A stretch of DNA of 57,379 bases from Bacteroidota bacterium (GTDB lineage: Bacteria > Bacteroidota > Bacteroidia > Chitinophagales > Chitinophagaceae). A model generated the notes under the pieces. The model did no database searches. It was not told the DNA's origin and saw only the letters and a program-made list of their open reading frames with translations. The stretch covers positions 93,817 to 151,195 of the forward strand of contig JAPLEO010000060.1 of assembly GCA_026391125.1 (NCBI GenBank). The letters run 5' to 3'. Below, piece by piece: positions 1 through 8,931 of the stretch (position 1 is its first letter; every line of letters starts with the position of its first letter). A program made the position numbers and the translations under genes.

Positions 1-990
1 AAAGCCCAACATAGCACCTAAAATTCCTCCTGCTGTTGATGGGTTGCAATCTGCATCCTGTCCGCATCTGGTGGCAATCTCCACTGTTTTACCAAAATCA
101 CCCTGACCATATAATAATCCCATTAACACATAGGCGCTATTCACTCTTGCACTGATATCAAATGGCATGAACACTCCTTCGGGGCAGGCAATATCTTCTG
201 TCCATTTTCTTTGAATTTCGAACCAAGATTTTTTCCAATCGTTGGGGTATCGTTGATGCCAATTAATTACATCCTGCATACACTGGCGATACTTACTTTT
301 TTCAGGAATTGATTTCAAAGCTTCAGATACAACATAATTGATATCGTTACTTACAAAAGCAAGGCTATACATATTGGCAACATATACTCCTCCGTAATAT
401 CCTTCACCATAGTTCATGATATGTCCCACTTTATCGCAAAGCTGTGATGCGGAATTCCCCATGCCTGGATACATCAATCCAGCAAAATCTGATTCAATTT
501 GAAAATCGATATCATCTGCGTGCGGATTATTTTTCCAATAGCCTGATGCAGGTGCTTTTATGCCGTTCAAAACATTATATCTACCTGTTTGATTGGCATG
601 CCACAAGGGATAAGCAGCGTTTGCAAATGCATTGGCAAATGAATCTACTGGCGCATCAACGCCATATTTTTCGATGACGTCTACAAAGCTTAAGTCCATA
701 TAGATATCATCATATAAACCAGGCTCTAAATCGAAATAGCGTTTTACTTGTCCGTCAGGCCAACTGATTTTTTGATAATCGTTGATCAGGGTTCCTAAGT
801 AATGAAATTCATACGGACCACCATAAGTAACACCAATTGTTTGACCAGCCCATCCGCCCTTGATTTTATCCTGCAAATTAGCTTTTGAAATATTGATGGA
901 TTGCTTATCCACCAATGCATTTTGTTTTTTCACTTGCGCGCAGATTGGCAATGAAATGATACAGGCAAAATAGAATAGGTATTTTTTCAT
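1..990 (-). CDS. Secreted ADP-ribosylglycohydrolase-family protein (3' end beyond window)
   Basis: Open minus-strand frame from an ATG at 988-990 running off the left edge, 330 codons visible. It starts with a signal peptide (MKKYLFYFACIISLPICAQ). Family hallmarks visible are KGGWAGQTIGVTYGGP near residue 45, a D-D-I-Y-M-D segment near residue 92 (metal-binding Asp region), and near the visible end ATRCGQDADCNPSTAGGILG, the second Asp cluster of the dinuclear-Mg ADP-ribosylglycohydrolase (ARH) fold. Family members cleave ribosyl N- or O-glycosidic bonds. The secreted form is common next to SusC/D systems. It lies 10 bp downstream of ribokinase, which would suit release and then phosphorylation of ribose; that link is inference. 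Substrate unknown. Confidence 0.88.
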   Translation of the reverse strand, partial: MKKYLFYFACIISLPICAQVKKQNALVDKQSINISKANLQDKIKGGWAGQTIGVTYGGPYEFHYLGTLINDYQKISWPDGQVKRYFDLEPGLYDDIYMDLSFVDVIEKYGVDAPVDSFANAFANAAYPLWHANQTGRYNVLNGIKAPASGYWKNNPHADDIDFQIESDFAGLMYPGMGNSASQLCDKVGHIMNYGEGYYGGVYVANMYSLAFVSNDINYVVSEALKSIPEKSKYRQCMQDVINWHQRYPNDWKKSWFEIQRKWTEDIACPEGVFMPFDISARVNSAYVLMGLLYGQGDFGKTVEIATRCGQDADCNPSTAGGILGAMLGF

Positions 991-1000
991 CAAATGTAAT

Positions 1001-1900
1001 TTAGAGATTGATTTCATTTCTATATGGAACAGAGGCTTGCGCACCCATTCTGGTAACTGAAATGGATGCGGCTGTAATGGCAAATCTAATGGCGTCTTCC
1101 CAATCTTTTCCTTCAGTTTTTGCTACTGTTAAAGCACCACAAAAAGTATCCCCAGCAGCTGTTGTGTCAACTGCAATTACCGATGGAGCTGGAATTGAAA
1201 ATTCTTTGTAGGCCGACTTAAAATAAGCTCCTTGTTTTCCGAGTGTGATGATCACATGGCTCACACCTTTTTGTATTAGCGCATCAGCAGCTAAAGATGC
1301 GGATGCTAAATCAGTTACTTGTATACCAGTAAGCAAACTAGCTTCAGATTCATTCGGAACTAATAAAAACAGTCCATTCAGAATCGCATCACTAAGGTAT
1401 TGAGCGGGTGCAGGATTCAAAATCACATGCTTACCATTTAGTCTGGCTATATCAATTACTGCCGTAATAGTTTCAATGGGAATTTCTAATTGCATCAATA
1501 TAAATGCAGCCTCCGATAAATCGCCAATGGAACTAACATCATCCACACTCAATTTCGCATTAGCTCCCGGTGCTACCACAATACTATTTTCACCTTCTGC
1601 ATTCACAATGATCAATGCCGTGCCCGATGGAGCAGTATCATCTATAAATACATGCGAGGTATCGATATTTTCATTGGTGAGTCCCACTAAGGTTTGTTTA
1701 CCGAATATATCATTCCCAACCTTTGCTACAAAGGAAACTTGTCCCCCCAACCGAGCAGCAGCAACAGCTTGATTAGCACCCTTGCCTCCTGCATTCATAA
1801 AGAACTCCCCTCCCATTTTTGTTTCGCCAGGCAAAGGATGCTTGTCGGTTTTAACAACCATATCTGTATTGGCACTGCCGATTACAATAATTTTTTTCAT
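1001..1900 (-). CDS. rbsK: Ribokinase (PfkB family)
   Basis: 299 residues, the usual ribokinase length, cytoplasmic (no signal peptide). N-terminal GSANTDMV followed by GGKGANQAVAAARLGG is PfkB signature 1. The C-terminal VDTTAAGDTFCGAL is signature 2, with the catalytic Asp in the AAGD anion hole, matching RbsK more than fructokinases. Reaction: D-ribose + ATP to ribose-5-phosphate, feeding the pentose phosphate pathway. Only 1 bp separates it from the upstream GH127 gene, so it is translated as part of the PUL operon. A related pentose or 2-deoxyribose substrate cannot be excluded. Confidence 0.92.
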   Translation of the reverse strand: MKKIIVIGSANTDMVVKTDKHPLPGETKMGGEFFMNAGGKGANQAVAAARLGGQVSFVAKVGNDIFGKQTLVGLTNENIDTSHVFIDDTAPSGTALIIVNAEGENSIVVAPGANAKLSVDDVSSIGDLSEAAFILMQLEIPIETITAVIDIARLNGKHVILNPAPAQYLSDAILNGLFLLVPNESEASLLTGIQVTDLASASLAADALIQKGVSHVIITLGKQGAYFKSAYKEFSIPAPSVIAVDTTAAGDTFCGALTVAKTEGKDWEDAIRFAITAASISVTRMGAQASVPYRNEINL

Positions 1901-1901
1901 G

Positions 1902-4535
1902 TTATTCTATTGGTTTTAATGGCATCCAAACTTTTATGGAAGCGCCAGTCTGACTTGCATCTGCAAAAGGTACTAGAATTAATTTATTGTTGTTTTGAAG
2001 CAACAAAGAATAAGCTTGTTTTCCAATCCATTGCTTAGGTAACAATTCTGGGCAACTTGTTCCATTTGGTTTAAAGCTCCATAAATTATTTTCCGTTTCT
2101 GGGGATTTAGCATTTATTAAAGCTTGATTTAATGATTCATCTAATGCCAAAACCTGAGGGCCTCTTTGAAAAGCAGTTTTACCGGGATAACTTTTCCCTC
2201 CTTGAATTTCTTGTAAAGGAATATCAAAATTAATGGTCATTTTTTCGCCAGATGTCCAGATACGTTTAATAGTTACACAATTATTTTCTACCTTTTTATA
2301 CTCCTCAGTTCCTACTTTGATCACAAATGAACTGCACCAACTTGGCACACGAAAAGCAATTGGCAATGAATCTATATTAGAAGAAGTATTAACAGTTACT
2401 TTGAAATTGCCCGATTCAGGAAAGTTGCTTTCTATTTTAAGTAACAAATCGATTTTTTTATTTCCAGTTGCTATATAAGAATCTTTATAAACCCCGGCTT
2501 CATACAAAAGTATCGTAGGAACTTTTTTCAAATTACCCATTGTAAAGTTTGGAATCATTGCTATTCCTCTAGGTACGCTCGAAGTACAACAAGTAATGTC
2601 ACAACTATATGGTTTGGCATCCATAAGAGATGTATAATAACTCACACAACCAGTTTGGGGGTTCTCTGCACCAAGAAGTTGATTGTATATTGTTTTTTCT
2701 ATTTGTTCCAGGTATTTCAAATCTCCCGTTATGTCAAATAAATTTTGATTTAATTGGATCCAAGTGGTGGTAACACATCCTTCTCCCATATTGTCTTTGC
2801 TGCTCGCGGGCAATATTTTGTCTACTTGAAAATATTCCATAGAACTAGTAGTACCACTAATATATAAACGATTCTGCACAATGTCTTGCCAAGCCATCTT
2901 TACAACTTTAAGAAATTTTTCATCTCCAGTAACACGATACAATTTTGCTAATCCCACAAAATTAGAGAGCATTTCATAGGCTTTTCCATTACCAACTTTA
3001 GTAACATTACCTGTTGCTAACATGGCAGTAATTATTTTAGGTCCATTGTCTTGATCCCATGCTTTCAATATATAATAACAGAAATCCAAATACTTTTTAT
3101 CACCAGTATAACGGTACAGTTCCACCATTGGATCCAAAACACTCGTGGCGGCCATTCCAATATGTGTTCCAGCCAAAATAATGTCTTTTTGTCCAGGATT
3201 ATCGCCAAATGTTTTACAAAGCAAATCGCCCATTTTTTTACAAGCATCCAAAGCAGGAACATATCCTGTTGATTTATAATATGCAAGCAAACCATATAAA
3301 TTGTATTTATGGCTCCATACATCCCAACTTGTCCAATAATCAGCAGGCACATAGGTACCTAAATATCCATCTGGCAATTGGGAACTGATTAATTGAAGCA
3401 TCATTTGGTCCATCTGCATTTTCAACTTCGCATTTCCTGTATATCGCCAAACATTAGAAGCTGTTTCTAAATATTTTCCAACATGTTCTCCTGCCCAAGG
3501 ATGATGACCTGGTCTTTCTAAATATCCATCCATGGTTCCAGATTCATCAATCTTCAACAAACGTTCCATCAAATTTTGTGTCATTCTATTGCCAAGATAC
3601 CCATCCATTCTTTGTTGGTTAAATTCAACCGATTCATACAAATCCTTAACTTTATTTGCCACAACTGGATTCGGTTCCTTCTGAACGCCCAAAACCATTT
3701 TATTATCCACTAAATAAATGTGTTCATTGCTTATAGTGGCAGCACTCGAATTCTCTTTTACGGTATAAATAATTCGTGCAATTTTAATTGTAGGAGACTG
3801 AAATTTTTTAAATACTACTTCCTGTTCATGTCCAAGTTTAGGCGCAATGTTTACGCTTTTTGTTTCAGCGAAATGTTGTTTTCTATTATTATCTAAGATC
3901 TTATAATTAATACTTCCTTCGAATGAATTATTACTGTTATTGGTAAATTTCAGTGTAGTTACAAAGCCATTATTATTTGTTCTTGTAATATTCTGTGTAA
4001 TTGAAATAAAATCTGACCATTGTGCCGCTGCTAATTTATAGGGCCCTTCATATAATCCAAACCAACCATCTGGACTAAATACTCTTATCGCAATTATATT
4101 CTCTTTATCCCATTGAACATCATTTACTGGAATATTATATTGTCTATTTGATTGATATTTGGAAATATAGTTGGGAGGGAAAGTGCCTGTTTGTCCCACT
4201 AACTTTCCATTAAAATATGTTTGATCAATATCATCTATTTTACCCAAAAATAATTGTACCCCTTTTCCATGTTCCGCTTGGGGTCTCATACTAGAAGGGA
4301 TTACAACTTTAATTCTAAACCAGATATAATTGTCTTTTCTATCATCAAAATGAAAGCCTGAACCCATTGACTTCTTTTCCCATTCAGCATCATTCGAAGA
4401 TGGACTAGCCCAAGAAATATTGTCGCCATATTTAAACTTGCATTCTTTAGGTAATTCAACTGTTTGTGCATTCGATATTGTAACACATGCAAGCAACATG
4501 ATTATTAAAACTGTTGTATTGATACTCCACTTCAT
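1902..4535 (-). CDS. Secreted GH127-type beta-L-arabinofuranosidase-like glycoside hydrolase
   Basis: 877 residues with a signal peptide (cleavage near ISNAQ, residue 24). Residues about 30-180 look like a jelly-roll carbohydrate-binding domain. Residues about 290-780 are the (alpha/alpha)6 barrel of the DUF1680/GH127 family (DGYLERPGHHPWAGEH; repeated TGD...K helices). The zinc-cysteine site of GH127 can be read: E585-x-C587 (GEGC) and C649-C650 (ITCCTSS), equivalent to the Glu, Cys, nucleophile Cys and Cys of the Bifidobacterium HypBA1 enzyme. It should therefore be a retaining cysteine glycosidase acting on beta-L-arabinofuranosides or related furanosides in the periplasm. It is longer than plain GH127 (about 650) because of the N-terminal domain. 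Exact specificity is unknown. Confidence 0.85.
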   Translation of the reverse strand: MKWSINTTVLIIMLLACVTISNAQTVELPKECKFKYGDNISWASPSSNDAEWEKKSMGSGFHFDDRKDNYIWFRIKVVIPSSMRPQAEHGKGVQLFLGKIDDIDQTYFNGKLVGQTGTFPPNYISKYQSNRQYNIPVNDVQWDKENIIAIRVFSPDGWFGLYEGPYKLAAAQWSDFISITQNITRTNNNGFVTTLKFTNNSNNSFEGSINYKILDNNRKQHFAETKSVNIAPKLGHEQEVVFKKFQSPTIKIARIIYTVKENSSAATISNEHIYLVDNKMVLGVQKEPNPVVANKVKDLYESVEFNQQRMDGYLGNRMTQNLMERLLKIDESGTMDGYLERPGHHPWAGEHVGKYLETASNVWRYTGNAKLKMQMDQMMLQLISSQLPDGYLGTYVPADYWTSWDVWSHKYNLYGLLAYYKSTGYVPALDACKKMGDLLCKTFGDNPGQKDIILAGTHIGMAATSVLDPMVELYRYTGDKKYLDFCYYILKAWDQDNGPKIITAMLATGNVTKVGNGKAYEMLSNFVGLAKLYRVTGDEKFLKVVKMAWQDIVQNRLYISGTTSSMEYFQVDKILPASSKDNMGEGCVTTTWIQLNQNLFDITGDLKYLEQIEKTIYNQLLGAENPQTGCVSYYTSLMDAKPYSCDITCCTSSVPRGIAMIPNFTMGNLKKVPTILLYEAGVYKDSYIATGNKKIDLLLKIESNFPESGNFKVTVNTSSNIDSLPIAFRVPSWCSSFVIKVGTEEYKKVENNCVTIKRIWTSGEKMTINFDIPLQEIQGGKSYPGKTAFQRGPQVLALDESLNQALINAKSPETENNLWSFKPNGTSCPELLPKQWIGKQAYSLLLQNNNKLILVPFADASQTGASIKVWMPLKPIE

Positions 4536-4555
4536 ATAGTATGTATTTGACTATT

Positions 4556-6799
4556 TTATTTTATCAATTCAAAACTGTCTTTCAATCGAATATCTCGGGA
4601 TGAAGAACCAATCATTAAATCAAAATCTCCTGGCTCTGCAACCCAATTCAATTGTTGGTTATAGAAAGACAATTTTTGTTTATCTATTTTGAATTGAATG
4701 GTCTTGCTCTCTCCCGCTTTCAAAAAGATCTTTTTAAAATCTTTCAATTCTTCCACAGGTCGAACAATGGATCCGACACGATCGCGCAGGTATAATTGTA
4801 CCACTTCATCACCATCGTATTTGCCAGAATTAGCAATGGTTACCGATACTTCAATTGTTTCTGTTTCTTTGATTTTTTTCTTACTGAGTTGAAGGTTACT
4901 GTACTGGAAACTGGTATAACTTTTTCCATAACCAAATTCGTATTTAGGAAAAATGGAAAGGTCGTTATAAGAAGAATTATAGATTCTGTTTTTGTCATTT
5001 GTTGCAGGGCGACCAGTATTGAAGTGACTATAATAAATCGGGATTTGTCCGACTGATATTGGAAAACTCATTGGCAATTTTGCTGATGGATTCACGTCAC
5101 CAAATAACACATCGGCAATCGCATTTCCAGCTTCACTGCCCAGCCACCAAGTATATAAAATGGCAGTGGCATGATCGGCAGTGTAATTAAACACGAGCGG
5201 TCGGCCAGTATTAATTAAAACTACAACCGGTTTACCAGTAGCTAATAATTCTTTTAGTAAATCTTCTTGTACACCAGGGATCCCAATGTTGGCGCGACTC
5301 TTGGCCTCTCCAGTCATATCTCTTCTTTCACCAATGCTTAGAACAACTACATCTGCTTGTTTGGCAACAGCAATTGCTTCTGCAAAGCCTGATTTGTCAT
5401 CTCCTTCTATCTCACAACCTTTTGCATAAAGTAAATTGGAATTGTTGCCTACTTTATTTTTTAATCCTTGCCATTGTGAAACAATAAAACCGGAATCTAC
5501 ACCTGGTACTTCTACATCCCAGAAGCCCTTGTTTTGTTTTACAGCTTTAACGAGTGGACCAATAAAAGCAATAGTCTTCGTATTTTTTGAAAGCGGCAAT
5601 ACATTGTTTTCGTTTTTCAACAACACAATACTTTTTGCAGCAACTGATCTCGCAGCTTTTACGTGTTCTGGATTATTTAAAGCAGCTTGCTCTCTTGCGT
5701 CATTACAATATCTAAATGGATCATCGAATAATCCCAATTCAAATTTCTTCAATAATACTCTTCGCACTGCATCATCAATCAAAGCAATATTTACTTTTTT
5801 ATCAGCAACTAATTTGGCCAGACTATTTTTATAATTCCGGCTTTCCATGTCCATATCAGATCCAGCTGTGATAGCACTTAATGCAGCTTCATAGCCATCT
5901 TTTACATTGCCGTGATTGATCATCTCACCGATCGATCCCCAATCGCTCACTACAAATCCTTTAAAGCCCCACTTGCCTTTTAAAATGGTTCTTTGCAAGT
6001 AGGCGTTTCCTGTTGCTGGCACACCATTTAAATCATTAAATGAATTCATGAAGGTTGCCGCACCAGCATCCAAAGCGGCTTTGAATGGAGGTAGATACAC
6101 TTCCCATAATAAATGATCACTCATATCAACAGAGTTATAATCTCTTCCGCCAATGGCAGCTCCATAAGCAGCAAAATGTTTCACGCAGGCCATCACAGAA
6201 TTCAAATCGCCTAAATGGTTTCCTTGAAATCCTTTTACTCTTGCAGTTGCGATCATAGAACCCAGATAAGGATCTTCACCTGCACCTTCCATCACACGAC
6301 CCCAACGAGGATCGCGAGCTATATCAACCATTGGTGCAAAGGTCCAATGTAACCCACTGGCACTAGCTTCTGTTGCAGCCACTCTAGCTGATAGTTGAAT
6401 GGCTTCTAAATCCCAACTAGCTGCTTCACCCAAGGGAATGGGGAATGTTGTTTTATAACCATGTATTACATCCTGTCCAAATAATAAAGGAATTTTCAAA
6501 CGGCTCTGCATGGCCACTTTTTGCCAGCTGCGGGTACGTGTAACGCCAACACAATTAAGAAGTGAACCAACCTGACCACGTTTAATTTGGCCGATCTTAT
6601 CGTTGTCTTGTGTAACCGGACCAGTAGCTGTCCAATCATCATTATATTGGTTCAGTTGACCAATTTTTTCTTCGAGTGTCATTAAGTGTAATACAGAATC
6701 AACTTTTTGTGTACTTGTTTTTTTCTGTGCCATTACATTTAATGAAAGGCTAGCAATCAAGACCAGAAATGCATATTGTAAAAAATGCTGTTTATTCAT
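4556..6799 (-). CDS. bglX: Periplasmic beta-glucosidase, GH3 family (BglX-like)
   Basis: 747 residues with a signal peptide ending near VMAQ (residue 25). The GH3 N-terminal TIM barrel contains VKHFAAYGA (about 206-214) and the nucleophile region GFKGFVVSDW, with Asp286 as nucleophile. An alpha/beta sandwich follows (about 385-600), then a fibronectin-III-like C-terminal domain (about 650-745). Length and three-domain order match BglX. It probably trims terminal beta-linked glucose or xylose from oligosaccharides imported by the SusC/D pair. It is 20 bp from the GH127 gene and in the same operon. A second GH3 of similar type lies at 46918-49188. Confidence 0.92.
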   Translation of the reverse strand: MNKQHFLQYAFLVLIASLSLNVMAQKKTSTQKVDSVLHLMTLEEKIGQLNQYNDDWTATGPVTQDNDKIGQIKRGQVGSLLNCVGVTRTRSWQKVAMQSRLKIPLLFGQDVIHGYKTTFPIPLGEAASWDLEAIQLSARVAATEASASGLHWTFAPMVDIARDPRWGRVMEGAGEDPYLGSMIATARVKGFQGNHLGDLNSVMACVKHFAAYGAAIGGRDYNSVDMSDHLLWEVYLPPFKAALDAGAATFMNSFNDLNGVPATGNAYLQRTILKGKWGFKGFVVSDWGSIGEMINHGNVKDGYEAALSAITAGSDMDMESRNYKNSLAKLVADKKVNIALIDDAVRRVLLKKFELGLFDDPFRYCNDAREQAALNNPEHVKAARSVAAKSIVLLKNENNVLPLSKNTKTIAFIGPLVKAVKQNKGFWDVEVPGVDSGFIVSQWQGLKNKVGNNSNLLYAKGCEIEGDDKSGFAEAIAVAKQADVVVLSIGERRDMTGEAKSRANIGIPGVQEDLLKELLATGKPVVVLINTGRPLVFNYTADHATAILYTWWLGSEAGNAIADVLFGDVNPSAKLPMSFPISVGQIPIYYSHFNTGRPATNDKNRIYNSSYNDLSIFPKYEFGYGKSYTSFQYSNLQLSKKKIKETETIEVSVTIANSGKYDGDEVVQLYLRDRVGSIVRPVEELKDFKKIFLKAGESKTIQFKIDKQKLSFYNQQLNWVAEPGDFDLMIGSSSRDIRLKDSFELIK

Positions 6800-6935
6800 T
6801 CTATTCTATTTTTTCAAATGAAATCTTAAAGTTGTAGTTTTTTTGTGCTGCTTTATAATTGATTACTTTAGTAATATAAATATTTGAATTCAGAGAATTA
6901 CAATTTTCTCATTTTTACTTCAGACGGCACCAATT

Positions 6936-8900
6936 TTATAGCTTCTCAATTGAGTATTTTTCACTTTTTGATACAGTTTTCCAGGTATCAGTTCTAAATG
7001 GAATTGCGGGGAAGCCCTCTTTATTAAACAAATTACATTCACTTGCATCAGCAGCCCATCCAAAATGTAACGCAATTGGCTTTGCTACTTTTTCGGAATA
7101 AATAACCACTTTTTCGTTTTTAATATAGGCTTTTGCATAGTAAAAGATACTATCTGCCCCTGCTAATTCAAACCCTTTTAAATAACCATATTTATCAGTA
7201 GTCACAAGTCCTGATCCAACATTTGCAAATTTCGCAACAATGCTATCGCCTACTATTTCAAATGATTCAAATTGAGGGCCTTCACTAACTAATTTTCTAT
7301 TGAACAGATTATTTAAAGCAATTGCAGATAATCGTTTTCCAACAACTTGCTTATTTGTAGGATGTATATTAAAAGGATTTCCAACATCGGTAGTTACCGC
7401 CATTCCAGTATTCGCTAATTGTAAAGTTAGAGTTTGTGCTTCTCTCAGTTCTGCGTAACTCGAACCCGTATTGCTGTTCCCAGGAGGATTATTAAATGGT
7501 GCTAATTGTACATAATAAAAAGGCATGGAAGGATTAGACCACTGCTTCCTCCAGTCATTAATCAAAAGCGGAAAAGCAATTCGATATTGCATAGCCCTTT
7601 CCACATTTGCTTCCCCCTGATACCATAATACACCTTGAATGGCAAAAGGTACCAGCGGATGAATCATTGCATTATAACATAAAGTAGGCAATGAATTAGG
7701 ACCAAATTGCGATTTAATAGATTCAACCATAAACTTCCAATTCCCAGCGAGCGAGATTTTTTTATTTCCTACTGTAATTTTTAAATCAACGGCATCGCCG
7801 TAAATTCCACCGCCTTGACCGTTATCAGTTACTCTTATTGCAATAACATTTTTCCCTTTTTTTAACACACCTGAAGCAATTGTATATTTCCGTTTTGAAT
7901 CCCATTGCTTAGTGCTTCCTACAAGTACCCCATTCACATAAGTGATATCTTCATCATCAATTTTAGAAAGTTCTAAAACACCCACTTCATTGCTTTCAAA
8001 TTCTGTAAGGTTAATACTTTTTCGCAACCAAACTACCCCGTCGATATCACCTACACTTTGAAGCTCCCAGAATTTTGGTGCCATCATTTCAGGCCACATG
8101 GTATCATCCAATTCTACTTCTTTAAATGTTGCAGTATTGAGATCTTTTAGTTTTACATTTTGCAATAATTCAATTCTTTTTGTCTTAGCAATGGCAACAA
8201 GTTTTGTAATAGAATCAAGATTCACTTGGGGTAAACCAGCAATCATCGCTTTGAATTCGGCACTATTCTCAAATGCAGTTCTTCCAATCCATGTTTCTAT
8301 GATTGTTCCTCCCCAACTAGCATTGATTAATCCAATAGGAACTTTTAAACTGTCATACATGTTTTTAGCAAAAAAATATCCAACAGCAGAAAATTCAGCA
8401 ACCGTTGTAGAATCACAAACTTTCCATGTAGCATTATTGACATCATTTTCAGGGATAGCATTAATATTATGCGGGATTTTCAAGTGCCTGATAAAAGGGT
8501 AATTGGCTAAAAAAATTTCTTTTTTAGCACTATCAGACTGTCCAACATTCCATTCCATATTGGATTGACCACTACAAAGCCATACATCCCCCACAAGTAT
8601 ATTAGCAACATGTATGTTATTTTTTCCTGTAACTATTAATTCGAAAGGTCCGCCAGCCATTTCCGCATCAAGATTTATTAACCAATTGCCTGATTTACTA
8701 GCCTTAATTTTTTTGGTTTGTTGCTTAAATTGTACGGTAACTATTTCATTTGCATCGGCCCAACCCCAAACTGGGATTAGTTTATTTCTTTGAAGCACCA
8801 TATTATCTGAAAATAATTTAGGCAAAGAAACATTTGCATTAACAGATAAATAAGTGAATAAAATGGCACACAAAAAAAATATACTTTTCTTATACTGCAT
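6936..8900 (-). CDS. Secreted SGNH esterase, sialate O-acetylesterase type
   Basis: 654 residues with a signal peptide (ending near VNANVSLP). The family start LPKLFSDNMVLQRNKLIPVWGWA is followed by GQSNMEWNVG with the nucleophile Ser (about residue 113). INASWGGTIIETWIG is block II/III, and LWYQGEANV and IHPTNKQVVGKR supply the His of the catalytic site. A galactose-binding-like domain (about 275-385) is inserted between the SGNH blocks, as in bacterial 9-O-acetyl sialate esterases. In PULs without sialidase, such enzymes usually deacetylate plant or microbial polysaccharides. No sialidase is visible here, so a general acetyl-glycan esterase role is more likely. Confidence 0.88.
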   Translation of the reverse strand: MQYKKSIFFLCAILFTYLSVNANVSLPKLFSDNMVLQRNKLIPVWGWADANEIVTVQFKQQTKKIKASKSGNWLINLDAEMAGGPFELIVTGKNNIHVANILVGDVWLCSGQSNMEWNVGQSDSAKKEIFLANYPFIRHLKIPHNINAIPENDVNNATWKVCDSTTVAEFSAVGYFFAKNMYDSLKVPIGLINASWGGTIIETWIGRTAFENSAEFKAMIAGLPQVNLDSITKLVAIAKTKRIELLQNVKLKDLNTATFKEVELDDTMWPEMMAPKFWELQSVGDIDGVVWLRKSINLTEFESNEVGVLELSKIDDEDITYVNGVLVGSTKQWDSKRKYTIASGVLKKGKNVIAIRVTDNGQGGGIYGDAVDLKITVGNKKISLAGNWKFMVESIKSQFGPNSLPTLCYNAMIHPLVPFAIQGVLWYQGEANVERAMQYRIAFPLLINDWRKQWSNPSMPFYYVQLAPFNNPPGNSNTGSSYAELREAQTLTLQLANTGMAVTTDVGNPFNIHPTNKQVVGKRLSAIALNNLFNRKLVSEGPQFESFEIVGDSIVAKFANVGSGLVTTDKYGYLKGFELAGADSIFYYAKAYIKNEKVVIYSEKVAKPIALHFGWAADASECNLFNKEGFPAIPFRTDTWKTVSKSEKYSIEKL

Positions 8901-8931
8901 TTTTTAAATTTTAATTATTTCAATAATTGAA

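Noticed and set aside
444..677. 77-codon plus-strand frame near the left edge
   Set aside because: Antisense to the ADP-ribosylglycohydrolase-family gene, which shows clear family motifs; no similarity of its own.
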